Assembly: GCA_046344715.1 (NCBI GenBank)
Contig: JBKDKX010000005.1
Span: 1 to 44,763 of the forward strand
Direction of reading: 5' to 3'
Origin: CAZAQK01 sp046344715
GTDB lineage: Bacteria > Pseudomonadota > Alphaproteobacteria > Rickettsiales > SXRF01
DNA: 44,763 nucleotides
The notes under the pieces were generated by a model. That model had not been told where the DNA came from, searched no databases, and saw only the letters and a list, made by a program, of their open reading frames with translations. The stretch's first letter is position 1, and each line of letters begins with the position of its first letter. The translations under genes and the position numbers were made by a program. This document shows positions 1-8,177 of the stretch, in pieces.

Positions 1-132
1 CCTAAATCCCACTCAGGGCCAATCACCCAAAATATGCTCGACAACATCGCCAACATACTGAATAATAAACCAAGAAAAATCCTCGGCTGGAAAACCCCAG
101 CCCAAATCTTTAACCGTTGCACTTCAAATTAG
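1..132 (+). CDS. IS30-family transposase, C-terminal fragment (5' end outside window)
   Basis: The open frame starts at base 1 and stops with TAG at 130-132, giving 43 residues. The translation contains LNNKPRKILGWKTPAQIF, which matches the highly conserved C-terminal signature of IS30-family DDE transposases (LN.RPRK.LG..TP.E.F). The protein would carry out cut-and-paste or circle-mediated transposition of the element. Only the tail after the DDE core is visible, so activity cannot be assessed. The stop codon lies inside the presumed right inverted repeat. The next gene, an orphan tail-tube protein, starts about 200 bp further on, so this insertion may have separated it from former partners. 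Confidence 0.8.
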   Translation, partial: PKSHSGPITQNMLDNIANILNNKPRKILGWKTPAQIFNRCTSN

Positions 133-141
133 AATTTGCCA
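1..141 (+). mobile_element. Right end of an IS30-family insertion sequence (cut by the window edge)
   Basis: The segment holds the last 43 codons of an IS30-type transposase. Positions 116-141 (GTTGCACTTC followed by an AT-rich run) resemble the terminal inverted repeat of IS30-group elements, whose ends carry a GAAGTGCAAC-like core. As in other IS30 members, the repeat overlaps the 3' end of the transposase gene. The left end lies outside the window, so intactness cannot be judged. The exact outer boundary near 141 is inferred. Confidence 0.7.
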
Positions 142-336
142 ATTATTACTGGATTTATGAAGGTTTAATGAAATTGATAAGGAGTCCTCAAGAAACGACA
201 GCAAATAACATTATGTATTATAATAAAATTTTGCATATAAGCATCTGGATTTATTAACAGAGGGTTATTTCCCCCTTCCGGTGTGTCACTATTTGCGCGA
301 AGCTGGCTGAAATCATAATCAGCAGGGAGATTTTTA
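142..336. other. Intergenic stretch between the IS30 end and the tail-tube gene
   Basis: This AT-rich spacer has no convincing gene. A 29-codon frame (168-257) with an AAGG upstream is probably chance. It contains a 19-bp word (268-286, TTTCCCCCTTCCGGTGTGT) that recurs exactly at 32,346-32,364. An AGGGAG-like ribosome-binding site for the next gene lies just before 337. Confidence 0.5.
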
Positions 337-753
337 ATGGCAGCACAAAAAGGTTCACTTGTTTTACTCAAGGTCGGCAATGGCGGAAGCCCCACGGAAA
401 CCTTCACCACTATCGGCGGCCTACGCACCAATAGCTTCACACACAATAACCAGACGGTAGATGCCACCAACAAGGATTCCGGAGCATGGCGGCAATTGCT
501 GGATGGGGCAGGGATACGTTCTATCTCGCTTTCAGGCACAGGTGTATTCACGGATTCTGCTGTGGAGGAAACTGTGCGCGGTTTTGCTATGGGCAACCAG
601 ATTAAGAATTATCAGATGACCTTCGGCAATGGCGACAGCATGGTGGGCGCATTCCAGATAACCTCATACCAGCGTGCGGGCAGCTATAACGGTGAAGAAA
701 CCTATTCGCTTACTCTGGCTTCTGCGGGCGTGATCACGTTTACGGCGGCATAA
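337..753 (+). CDS. Phage/GTA major tail (tail-tube) protein, TP901-1 family
   Basis: This 138-residue protein forms the inner tube of a long non-contractile phage or gene-transfer-agent tail by stacking of hexameric rings. It matches the TP901-1 major tail protein family (the type seen as gene 9 of alphaproteobacterial GTAs) by length, the start MAAQKGS.VLLKVG, the TNSFTHNNQTVDATNKDSG segment, the GTGVFTDSAVE segment and the C-terminal YSLTLASAGVITFTAA. A ribosome site (GGGAG, 7 bp upstream) supports the ATG. No other head, tail or integrase gene follows; the next gene is cell-surface related. It is therefore an orphan, either part of a dispersed GTA locus or a prophage remnant cut by the IS30 element. 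The family call is strong; whether it is functional is open. Confidence 0.85.
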   Translation: MAAQKGSLVLLKVGNGGSPTETFTTIGGLRTNSFTHNNQTVDATNKDSGAWRQLLDGAGIRSISLSGTGVFTDSAVEETVRGFAMGNQIKNYQMTFGNGDSMVGAFQITSYQRAGSYNGEETYSLTLASAGVITFTAA

Positions 754-755
754 AA

Positions 756-844
756 TTGTCATCCCCGCCTTGTGCGGGGATCTAGAGCTATACGGTAGGT
801 CTTGCCATTTGTCCCTAGACCCCCGCATGAAGCGGGGGTGACAA
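756..844. repeat. REPIN-like pair of inverted GC-rich palindromes
   Basis: Two 30-bp copies (756-785 and 815-844) lie in inverted orientation and match at 25 of 30 positions. Each is itself a palindrome with a CCCCGC...GCGGGG core bounded by TTGTCA and CTAG. Together they can fold into a long hairpin with a 29-bp loop. They lie between the convergent tail-tube and O-antigen ligase genes, so they may also act as a bidirectional terminator. Related elements occur at 2,993, 40,791/40,908 and 43,618. Confidence 0.8.
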
Positions 845-847
845 GTA

Positions 848-2872
848 TTATTTGGATAACTCTGCATCAGTCACTGGATACACGCGCTCAACATGCCGTG
901 CTTTAGCCTCACCAATCATTCGTTTGCCTTCTTCGGCATAAGCAGGATCAGTAAGGAATATATGGCCGAGCAGCCACAGTGCGCTGCGATGGCTTGGATA
1001 GATGTTGAGGATATTTCCCAATATCTCCACCTGCTTGCCTGCGTTGTTATTAGTGTAATCTGCAAGATTTACAAGGAAGATGGCGGCTAAATCTTCACGC
1101 TGTGGTGCAACGCGTGTGAGGCGGTAAATAGAGGCTTCTACGGTGCCGGCGGCTTTTTTACGCAAGGCACTGTGTGCATCATCGGTGAAATCCAAGAATA
1201 ATTTGTATTTCAGCCAAAGCGCCAGCATGTTATAGCGCGCGCCAAGCGTTTCGCTATTTTCAATAGATTGTGCGACATCTAGAAAGTTGGCATACCACTG
1301 TTGATCATACATGCCATCGCGCTCACGGAAGTGATTTTTCCATGCCCAGAGAGCAAAATTTTCTGCCGCTGCATTTAGCCTTGTGGCATCGCGGGAAATA
1401 TCGCGAGCGATCCACTCTGTATTATATTTTTCAGCCTTCTCGCTGCGGGGAATGAAGAATAGCTCCTCCCCATATTGAATAGCCTTGTATTGTGCAAATG
1501 CACTCCAGCCCATAAGCGCAAACAAAGCCAGAAATATATATTTTGTATGCTGGCATGAGTTTGGGTTTTTTGCATCCGGCGGAATAATGCTGCATAATGC
1601 GCACAGTGCAATCGCTTGAAATGCCAGCACCTGCGGTAGAGAAAACCAAAAATATTGCAGCATTACTATAGCTGCAAACATAGGAACAACGCCCCAGAAC
1701 ATCGGGGATGGAATGCGCGCTATGACAAGAAACGGAATAGCAAGCCATACCAGTAACCCACTGATTCCCAGTGCCAGCAAAATTTCCAGCGGCTCGCTAT
1801 GGCTATGAAACGATGCCCCTGAAATATTATTAGAGTTTGGTGCCATTTTGCCATTCTCAAACACATGCACGCCTTCCACCAGCGCATATTTGAATGAATC
1901 ATGCGTAAAATGTCCCCATCCTTTACCAAACAACAGGCGTGAAGGTTCGTTGAGCAAGGTGTTGATAGCAATCTGGTTTATTTCCGCGCGTGACCCCATG
2001 CTTTCGCCGCGCGCAGCAAAGCCAGCGATAATATCCACATCATCTTGCGGTAGCTGGTGAACCAGCGGGCTGCCAATGACCCAAAGCAGCGGTATCAAGC
2101 AGGAAAATATGGCAAGATTCCGCCACATGCGGGATGGAAAAAGCAGGGATTGCAGTGCGCGTGGATATCGCGGATAGCTGCCAAGGGTGGTAACAAGCAT
2201 TGCAACGCCGAATAAAGCAAGTGCCACAAGATTTTGTGAAACCAGCAGCACCACATACATAATAACTATCATCAGGCATAACATCGCTGGTTTTTTAGCA
2301 TGGCCGGAAACCTGCGCGGCTATCCAGAGATAGCCTGCGGTGAATGCCATATAATCCGGCCAGAGGGCGGGGCGCCACGGTGACCATTCTTCAATAAATT
2401 CGCCTGAATATAGGTAATGCAGCAGAGATTCCAGCAGCATTGATCCTATGGCTAGTAGAAGTATTCTGTTGCGGTAAGAAGGTTTCTGCCAGAAGGGATA
2501 CATAAGCGTGACGCACAGTAAAACGCATATGTGCCATGCTGTCCCGATGCCAATTTCTGCAGGGCCAAACCATGCACGCCAGATCGATGGAGCGTTGATC
2601 GTAAATATACATTGTACCAAGATCCAGCCAATCAGCAGTTTCCAGAAAAGATGTGTTGGCAGGTGGTTTAGATATTGTTTGCTGTTACCCCAGAAAAGCC
2701 ACAGTGCACTACAGGCTGCAAGTATAAATACGGCGAGTAGAGTTGGTTCTGTTTGCAGCCAGGTGCCTGCCTGAAACGGCGAGAGTGCAAAAACAAACAC
2801 AAATATGTATGCACTGAGTAGTAAAAAACCAGCGGTCTCAAAGGTTAGGTGGTTGCCACGGAATGAAAACAT
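848..2872 (-). CDS. O-antigen ligase/polymerase-like membrane protein (Wzy_C type)
   Basis: This 674-residue protein has about ten hydrophobic segments in residues 1-430, followed by one more membrane segment near 447-463 and a soluble C-terminal region rich in Trp and Ala that may form helical repeats. The motif GKGWGHFTHDSF (316-327) and SFHSHSEPLEILLALG (354-369) is the periplasmic loop signature of O-antigen ligases, Wzy polymerases and PglL-like oligosaccharyltransferases, with the catalytic His in the HSHSEPLE stretch. It would transfer or polymerise lipid-linked glycans in the periplasm. No Shine-Dalgarno site is obvious before the ATG. No glycosyltransferases lie nearby, so the substrate (lipid A core, pilin or other protein) cannot be told. 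A pseudopilin gene exists elsewhere in the window. Confidence 0.8.
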   Translation of the reverse strand: MFSFRGNHLTFETAGFLLLSAYIFVFVFALSPFQAGTWLQTEPTLLAVFILAACSALWLFWGNSKQYLNHLPTHLFWKLLIGWILVQCIFTINAPSIWRAWFGPAEIGIGTAWHICVLLCVTLMYPFWQKPSYRNRILLLAIGSMLLESLLHYLYSGEFIEEWSPWRPALWPDYMAFTAGYLWIAAQVSGHAKKPAMLCLMIVIMYVVLLVSQNLVALALFGVAMLVTTLGSYPRYPRALQSLLFPSRMWRNLAIFSCLIPLLWVIGSPLVHQLPQDDVDIIAGFAARGESMGSRAEINQIAINTLLNEPSRLLFGKGWGHFTHDSFKYALVEGVHVFENGKMAPNSNNISGASFHSHSEPLEILLALGISGLLVWLAIPFLVIARIPSPMFWGVVPMFAAIVMLQYFWFSLPQVLAFQAIALCALCSIIPPDAKNPNSCQHTKYIFLALFALMGWSAFAQYKAIQYGEELFFIPRSEKAEKYNTEWIARDISRDATRLNAAAENFALWAWKNHFRERDGMYDQQWYANFLDVAQSIENSETLGARYNMLALWLKYKLFLDFTDDAHSALRKKAAGTVEASIYRLTRVAPQREDLAAIFLVNLADYTNNNAGKQVEILGNILNIYPSHRSALWLLGHIFLTDPAYAEEGKRMIGEAKARHVERVYPVTDAELSK

Positions 2873-2992
2873 GTGGGGAGTGTTTATAGTTTAGAGTGTA
2901 AAGAAAATATACGATGTTTCTGTATGAGAAAAAATACCAAAGAAACACTTTGCCACCAAGGCAAGGAAGATGAAGTTTTACATAGGTACTAA

Positions 2993-3019
2993 GTAACCCC
3001 CGCCGAAAGCGGGGATTAC
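2993..3019. repeat. Single GC-rich palindrome, same family as the REPIN-like pairs
   Basis: GTAACCCCCGC and GCGGGGATTAC face each other around a short CGAAA loop. It sits between the end of the small membrane-protein gene and the start of the O-antigen ligase-like gene, both on the minus strand, so it could end transcription of the former. Confidence 0.65.
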
Positions 3020-3031
3020 GGATTTATTATA

Positions 3032-3271
3032 TTATTTTTTACCTGTTCCCAGCTTATTCTTCATAGATGGGTGCTGCATAAGGCGCATACCAAGAAAGGT
3101 GGATAACCAGCAGGCAAGAATAAATACTAACACTTGAGCCATTTCTTGATCAGCAGGTATAACACTTGCAACAATAAAACCTGCTGATGGCACAGCAAGC
3201 ACGGCGGCAAGTAATGTCGTCCACCAGAATACACCACTACAACCAGAACCACACATTTTATAATCTCCCAT
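3032..3271 (-). CDS. Small two-TM membrane protein with N-terminal CGSGC motif, unknown function
   Basis: The 79-residue product starts MGDYKMCGSGCSG and has two hydrophobic stretches (about residues 14-38 and 46-64), ending with a basic tail. I do not recognise a family. The ATG at 3271 is preceded by GGGGG at good spacing; a second ATG five codons in has GGGAG upstream, so the protein could be five residues shorter and begin with MCGSGC. The paired cysteines before the first membrane helix could bind a metal or form a disulfide, but that is inference. It follows citrate synthase on the same strand yet has its own good sigma-70 promoter. Confidence 0.6.
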   Translation of the reverse strand: MGDYKMCGSGCSGVFWWTTLLAAVLAVPSAGFIVASVIPADQEMAQVLVFILACWLSTFLGMRLMQHPSMKNKLGTGKK

Positions 3272-3311
3272 ATATCCCCCAATAGTTAGTATTTAACAAA
3301 GACTTTCGAAC

Positions 3312-3340
3312 ATTATACAGTATTTACAAGGATTTGGCAA
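3312..3340 (-). promoter_or_regulatory. Sigma-70-type promoter for the small CGSGC membrane protein
   Basis: On the minus strand TTGCCA and TATAAT are separated by exactly 17 bp, with a TG directly before the -10 box. The -10 lies about 40 bp upstream of the start at 3271, just beyond the end of gltA, so the small gene can be transcribed independently of citrate synthase. Confidence 0.7.
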
Positions 3341-3351
3341 ATATCAGGCAG

Positions 3352-4671
3352 TTATCGTTTCTCCACAGGAATAAACTGACGACACTCGGATCCCGTAAAT
3401 AGCTGGCGTGGGCGGCCAATTTTTTGTTTAGGATCTTCCATCATTTCTTTCCATTGAGCCACCCAACCCACTGTACGCGCTACAGCAAATAGCACCGTAA
3501 ACAGCTTGGATGGAATACCCATCGCGCGATAAATGATGCCCGAATAGAAGTCAACATTTGGATATAATTTGCGCTCAACAAAATACTCATCAGAAAGTGC
3601 AATACGCTCCAGTTCCACAGCAATTTTGAGCAACGGTTCATTAATCTGGCCGAGTTCACCCAATACTTCCTGACAGGTCTTATGGAGCACTTTTGCGCGC
3701 GGATCATAGTTTTTGTATACACGATGGCCAAAGCCCATCAGGCGTACGCCTGAGTTTTTGTCTTTTACCTTCTTGATGAACTCAGGAATATTTTTTACAT
3801 CACCAATTTCTTCAAGCATGTTGATGACGGCTTCATTGGCACCACCATGTGCAGGCCCCCAGAGTGACGCAATACCAGAGCCAACACACGCAAATGGGTT
3901 TGCACCGGAAGATGCAGCCATGCGTACGGTAGATGTTGATGCATTCTGCTCATGATCTGCATGAAGGATAAGAATTTTATCCATGGCGCTCGCAAGTACT
4001 GGGTTTACTTTATATTTTTCACATGGTGTTGAGAACATCATGTGGAGGAAATTTTCAGTAAATCCAAGATCATTCTGTGGATAGTTAAATGGATGACCTA
4101 TGGAATATTTATATGCCATTGCCGCCATCGTTGGCATTTTTGCAATCATGCGGTACATGGCCAGTTCACGCTCTGCGGCATCACCGCTTTCCAGAGAGTC
4201 ATGATAAAATGCTGAAAGCGAGGCTGCGGCACCCACCATAATCGCCATTGGGTGCGATGCGCGTGGGAAGCCGCGGAACAGGAAATGCAGTTGTTCATGC
4301 ACCATCGTATGGCGGGTGATACGGCTTACAAATTTATTTTTTTCCTGAGAGTTAGGCAATTCACCGTTGAGCAGTAGATAGGCTACTTCAAGGAAATTAC
4401 TCTTTTCAGCAAGCACATCAATATCATAGCCACGGTAACGTAAAATGCCTTTATCACCATCAATAAAGGTAATTTTTGATTCGCAGGAGGCGGTGGACAT
4501 AAAGCCAGGATCGAACGTGAAGTAGCCGGTTTCATTATATAATTTGCTGATATCAATGACGCTTGGTCCTTCAACGCCGTCATATACCGGAAGAATTATT
4601 TTCTTATCGCCAACCGTTAGTTCGGCATTTTTTGTTGATTTTGGTGAAGGCATCTTTTCTACAACAGCCAT
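3352..4671 (-). CDS. gltA: Citrate synthase (type II, hexameric class)
   Basis: The enzyme condenses oxaloacetate and acetyl-CoA to citrate, the entry step of the TCA cycle, in the cytosol. The 439-residue form starting at MAVVEKMPSP is chosen because AGGGAG lies 6-7 bp before this ATG; a longer frame to 4728 has no such site. Catalytic residues are visible: His275 in WGPAHGGANE, His316 in GFGHRVYK and Asp374 in PNVDFYSG. The ILHADHEQN and STSTVRMA blocks are also intact, and the N-terminal beta domain typical of Gram-negative type II enzymes is present. Length and motifs match the family. The gene is divergent from a small lipoprotein gene and is probably monocistronic. Confidence 0.98.
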   Translation of the reverse strand: MAVVEKMPSPKSTKNAELTVGDKKIILPVYDGVEGPSVIDISKLYNETGYFTFDPGFMSTASCESKITFIDGDKGILRYRGYDIDVLAEKSNFLEVAYLLLNGELPNSQEKNKFVSRITRHTMVHEQLHFLFRGFPRASHPMAIMVGAAASLSAFYHDSLESGDAAERELAMYRMIAKMPTMAAMAYKYSIGHPFNYPQNDLGFTENFLHMMFSTPCEKYKVNPVLASAMDKILILHADHEQNASTSTVRMAASSGANPFACVGSGIASLWGPAHGGANEAVINMLEEIGDVKNIPEFIKKVKDKNSGVRLMGFGHRVYKNYDPRAKVLHKTCQEVLGELGQINEPLLKIAVELERIALSDEYFVERKLYPNVDFYSGIIYRAMGIPSKLFTVLFAVARTVGWVAQWKEMMEDPKQKIGRPRQLFTGSECRQFIPVEKR

Positions 4672-4870
4672 AACTGCTCCCTTTAGTACATAATTTAGGT
4701 GGTTAACATCACAGATAATAGTAAACAAAGTGTTGATGATAAATAATTTTATTCAAACTGACAAAATGGTATTCGCCTTTTTATGGATATTATGTTTATA
4801 TACCTTCATCGATCTTCACGTGTATATGTCACAAATATCTATGTATCACAATATTATAAATAGACAGTTT

Positions 4871-5056
4871 ATGACAGCAATGCCACTTATGTGTGCATTG
4901 TCGCTGGCGCTTGCTGCCTGTGCAAATAAGAGCAGAGGTGATTGGGAAGATATTGATTATTCCAGCGTGTACCGCAAAGCCAGTCAGCGAGAAAACGACT
5001 CCAGCTATGTTCCAAGTGCCGGTGGTTGCCTTGATGCTGATTTCGGCTGCCAGTAA
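4871..5056 (+). CDS. Small putative lipoprotein (61 aa), unknown function
   Basis: From the ATG at 4871 the product starts MTAMPLMCALSLALAACANK, a short signal peptide ending in a lipobox (LAAC) with the lipidated Cys at residue 18. The mature part is only about 44 residues, charged and Ser/Tyr-rich, and ends GGCLDADFGCQ with two more cysteines. The frame is open further upstream (to 4730), but that extension is unlike a signal peptide. The Shine-Dalgarno site is weak. It is tail-to-tail with the lytic transglycosylase gene, 3 bp apart. The product is probably a small outer- or inner-membrane anchored lipoprotein; no family is recognised. Confidence 0.5.
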   Translation: MTAMPLMCALSLALAACANKSRGDWEDIDYSSVYRKASQRENDSSYVPSAGGCLDADFGCQ

Positions 5057-5059
5057 CGT

Positions 5060-7009
5060 TTAGCGCACCAGGTCTTCTGCTATTTTGAGAGTTGTATTGT
5101 CAGAGTTTTCCAGCTTTCGGTACACCTGCAGATTTTCTAGCACGCGCTGTACGTAGTTTCTGGTTTCGGAGAATGGAATTTTTTCAATCCAGTTTATAGC
5201 ACTTTCAACTGTATTACCTGGTGTGCCAAACTGCCTGCTCCACTTGCTTACATTACCAGGGCCTGCATTATATGCAGCAATAGCCATGACGTATGAGCCA
5301 TTATAAGCGGATATAAGCCGTGCAAGATAATGGCTGCCGACAGTAAAATTATAATCGGGCGATAGCAGCATGGCACGGCTATAGGGTATGCCTATTTTGT
5401 GCGCCGTTTCTTTAGCGGTTGAGGGCAGGAGTTGCATGAGGCCGATTGCGTTGGCAGGGCTTCTGGCGTTCGGGTCGTATTCACTTTCCTGCCGCGCGAT
5501 TGCCAGTGTAAGGGCGCGTTCAACAGGAATATCGACCGGCGTTACAGGTGTGGGGTATCCGGCTTTCAACATAATAATATTGCGTTGCAGTGCTTTTTTT
5601 GCACCGCGCACGCTGAGGAAAGGAACTTTCATGCTTTGGCCAATCAGGGCAGCTGAAATGGCTTTGTCATCAGAATCGGCGTTTTCCACCGCATGGGAAA
5701 GCAGGCGTGAGGCGAGATTGTAATCATCATATTGGATGGCCAGCGCGATGGCTTTTTGAAGCGTTGAATCGCGCCCGCTGGATGAGCTGGAAACATCAGA
5801 AGGTAGATTCAACGATGTATCCTTGTTCAGTTGTGTAGCTGCTAGTTGACCGTAAAACGTGGTGGGGTAGGCGGCGGCTTTTTCATGCCAGCTTCTTGCA
5901 CTGCCTGAATCTCCTTTTTCTCCAGCGGCTTTTGCTGCCCAGTACGCTGCACGCGCACGGCTTACCGGATACTTCACTGTGTCATACATTTTGCTGAATA
6001 TGCCCAGAGCTTTTTGTGATTCTCGCAAAAACTCGAGATGAACCCAACCATCCAGCCACAGTCCGTTGGCTAAATCGGTACCTTCCAGCGTTTCATATCC
6101 TTTGAGCAGTTTTTGAGCGGTTTTATACTCACCTGCGTCAATAGCCACGCGTGCCTGAAGTTCGCGGTAACGCCACCATTTTTCGGGGTATGGCACATCA
6201 TCGGGCAGCGAAAGTAGAATTTGCCGTACGCCAGTATCATCATTTTTGCGTGCGCGAAAGCGCATACGTTCATACAGCAAACAAGCATTGTTTTTTAATT
6301 TTCCACTTACTTTATCTATCGGTTTTGAGGCAGATTTTTCTTTTTGAATTAAGGCAATGCGGGCGGAAAAAAGTGCTTGATGTTCTTGTGGTAACGTACC
6401 AAGCAACCGCTTTGCAGGAGTAATCTTTTCGTCCCATAACAGGCGATCTACCCGTGCAATATCATCCTGCGTAGTCAATATGCCGCCAAATTGTTTGAGT
6501 ATCTGCTGTTCTTCTGAGATATCAAAATCACCCTGAATCCAACCTTCCTTAACCAGTGTTTCGATGTGTTCTTTGGATGTACCACCAGTATTGATGAGCG
6601 CTTGTGCTAACCGTATTTTGCCTATACCTGTGATTGGGCTATCTGAACCAAAGGCAGCGATAAGGCTGCTATCATCCGTAGGGCTGTTTGCCAGTGAAAG
6701 TTCTGCCCGCACGCGTAATTTTTTGCTATCCGGCCAGTCAGGATTTTTTGCAATGAAATCCATGATTTCATTAAACCCTGCACCGGAATCGCTATCCAGC
6801 ATGTATTGCCAGCGTACCAAGGTTGAAAGCGCATCATTACCGGAGTTATCTGCAAGGGTTAGTGCAGCGCCCCAGTTGCGGTCAGAAGCGGCGGATAATG
6901 CGCCTGATACGTTATCGGCATTGGCTTGCAGAGGTGCGAACGCGCCAAACGCAAGAAGTAGCAAAAGTATATAGGCAGAGCGAAAAATCACAGTTATATT
7001 TACCTGCAT
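5060..7009 (-). CDS. Soluble lytic murein transglycosylase (Slt70-like)
   Basis: This periplasmic enzyme cleaves the MurNAc-GlcNAc bond of peptidoglycan and forms 1,6-anhydroMurNAc. A signal peptide (hydrophobic run ILLLLLAFGAFAPLQANA) is followed by a long alpha-helical superhelix region with TPR-like repeats (about residues 30-490), then the SLT domain. The domain shows the catalytic Glu in ARQESEYDPNARS, followed by AIGLMQLLPSTAKE, NFTVGSHYLARL and AIAAYNAGPGNVSKW, all standard SLT motifs. The start at 7009 places the signal peptide near the N-terminus; an ATG at 7039, ten codons earlier, has an AGG at usable spacing and is possible. The gene is divergent from the methyltransferase gene with only a short shared spacer. 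Confidence 0.93.
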   Translation of the reverse strand: MQVNITVIFRSAYILLLLLAFGAFAPLQANADNVSGALSAASDRNWGAALTLADNSGNDALSTLVRWQYMLDSDSGAGFNEIMDFIAKNPDWPDSKKLRVRAELSLANSPTDDSSLIAAFGSDSPITGIGKIRLAQALINTGGTSKEHIETLVKEGWIQGDFDISEEQQILKQFGGILTTQDDIARVDRLLWDEKITPAKRLLGTLPQEHQALFSARIALIQKEKSASKPIDKVSGKLKNNACLLYERMRFRARKNDDTGVRQILLSLPDDVPYPEKWWRYRELQARVAIDAGEYKTAQKLLKGYETLEGTDLANGLWLDGWVHLEFLRESQKALGIFSKMYDTVKYPVSRARAAYWAAKAAGEKGDSGSARSWHEKAAAYPTTFYGQLAATQLNKDTSLNLPSDVSSSSSGRDSTLQKAIALAIQYDDYNLASRLLSHAVENADSDDKAISAALIGQSMKVPFLSVRGAKKALQRNIIMLKAGYPTPVTPVDIPVERALTLAIARQESEYDPNARSPANAIGLMQLLPSTAKETAHKIGIPYSRAMLLSPDYNFTVGSHYLARLISAYNGSYVMAIAAYNAGPGNVSKWSRQFGTPGNTVESAINWIEKIPFSETRNYVQRVLENLQVYRKLENSDNTTLKIAEDLVR

Positions 7010-7057
7010 GAAGTCATCTAGTTTTGTGTCATAAAGCAAGCCTAAGTCAATAGCTGT

Positions 7058-7789
7058 ATGTTAGCACCGGATATTGTAAGCCTGAAAGAATTCTATGCCA
7101 CTGAGCTAGGCGAGTCTGCGCGGATCTATATCTCTTCTGGTATTCACGCATTCTGGCCGGAGGCAAAAGATGAGCTTATACTCGGTATCGGATATGCCAC
7201 GCCGTTTTTGTCTGACTATTTAAACAATCAGATGATCGTTGCTGCATGTATGCCTGCCAATCAGGGCGCAGCTTACTGGCCAGCGAACCGCGCGAATCTT
7301 ACATTCTTATCGCATGAATCCGAGCTTCCTCTTAGGGAAAATACCGTAAATCGGGTGCTGCTTGTGCATAGTGTTGAAACCAGCGAGCAGCTTTCCTGGA
7401 TGCTGCGTGAGGTATGGCGTGTGCTGACACCTGGCGGGCGTGTGCTTGCGGTTGTGCCGAATCGTATGGGCCTGTGGGCGCGGTCTTCACGTAGCCCATT
7501 CGGTTATGGGTTGCCATTCAGTATGGCGCAGCTAAAAGGCTTGTTAAGTACACATGATTTTACTTTAACGCGTTCGCGTTCGGCATTATTTATGCCACCG
7601 CTAAGAAGCAATATTTTGTGGCGACTTGCCGCTAAGGTAGAAATCCTGTTTAGGAATTTATGCCCGTTTTTTGGAGGTGTGTTGCTAGTCGAAGCTGAAA
7701 AACAGGTCTATGCCGCAATTAAGCAACCGGTGGCCGCACGGAAATTCAAAACGGTTCCGGCGGCCAGACCAGTGATGTCTAAAAATTAG
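7058..7789 (+). CDS. SAM-dependent methyltransferase (class I, methyltransferase type 11)
   Basis: The 243-residue protein has a Rossmann-type methyltransferase core: a shortened motif I region (ELILGIGYATPFL), an acidic/hydrophobic motif near VNRVLLVHSVET, and REVWRVLTPGGRVLAVVPNRMGLWAR, the classic post-motif III block of type 11 methyltransferases. The tail GYGLPFSMAQLKGLL is shared with an alphaproteobacterial methyltransferase family often found next to glyoxalase II genes; that gene is not present here. The SAM-binding G-x-G is reduced to GIGYATPF, which is still compatible with binding. The substrate is unknown. A C-terminal basic tail follows the domain. Confidence 0.8.
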   Translation: MLAPDIVSLKEFYATELGESARIYISSGIHAFWPEAKDELILGIGYATPFLSDYLNNQMIVAACMPANQGAAYWPANRANLTFLSHESELPLRENTVNRVLLVHSVETSEQLSWMLREVWRVLTPGGRVLAVVPNRMGLWARSSRSPFGYGLPFSMAQLKGLLSTHDFTLTRSRSALFMPPLRSNILWRLAAKVEILFRNLCPFFGGVLLVEAEKQVYAAIKQPVAARKFKTVPAARPVMSKN

Positions 7790-7797
7790 AAAATTTT

Positions 7798-7828
7798 GAT
7801 GCAATCATATCTATTTGTATGTTGCATC
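7798..7828. terminator. Hairpin between convergent genes
   Basis: GATGCAA (7798-7804) pairs with TTGCATC (7822-7828), and further A/T pairs extend the stem. It lies between the stop codons of the methyltransferase and the secreted-protein gene and may end transcription from both sides. Confidence 0.4.
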
Positions 7829-7829
7829 T

Positions 7830-8141
7830 TTAATATGATTCTCCCCCAGTCTCAATATCCGCCCAACGTATTCGCCTAGGCCCAATAATGTCATCATTAG
7901 GCCGGCACTCCCATAAACCAAATTCCAATTTAAGGGGGGCATGCCAAACACAGATACACTCCGTAAACGTGTTAACCGTCAAAATGTCACCAACGGGTGA
8001 ACATTGTTTTCCCGCAGGTGATGTCAAGAGGTTGGAAGGGAGGGGGACGAGCGTATTAAGTGGTTCTTCAATTGATTGACCATGCGTTGTACTGAACATA
8101 CACATGGCTATTGCAAAAACTGACGTAACAATCAATTTCAT
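7830..8141 (-). CDS. Small secreted protein with four cysteines, unknown function
   Basis: Starting at the ATG preceded by AAGGAACT (8141), the 103-residue product opens MKLIVTSVFAIAMCMFSTTHG, a typical Sec signal peptide with cleavage likely near THGQS. The mature part of about 83 residues has four cysteines (KQCSP, FTECICVW, LWECRP) that could form two disulfides in the periplasm or outside the cell, plus several Trp. No family is recognised. It is monocistronic, and a five-unit array of 11-bp PhoB-type half-sites with a well-placed -10 box lies upstream, suggesting induction by phosphate starvation. It resembles the products at 32,591 and 41,583 in build, not clearly in sequence. Confidence 0.7.
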   Translation of the reverse strand: MKLIVTSVFAIAMCMFSTTHGQSIEEPLNTLVPLPSNLLTSPAGKQCSPVGDILTVNTFTECICVWHAPLKLEFGLWECRPNDDIIGPRRIRWADIETGGESY

Positions 8142-8177
8142 ATAGTTCCTTTTTAAGAGCATGCGTTGCAATTCGTT

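Noticed and set aside
168..257. 29-codon frame between the IS30 end and the tail-tube gene
   Set aside because: Short, AT-rich, no family resemblance; probably chance.
337..753. An intact prophage at the left end
   Set aside because: Only one virion gene is present, with no integrase, capsid, portal or lysis gene in the window.
4840..4866. TGTCACAAAT upstream of the lipoprotein gene as a Pho box
   Set aside because: Only one half-site; the second unit in the 11-bp register does not match.
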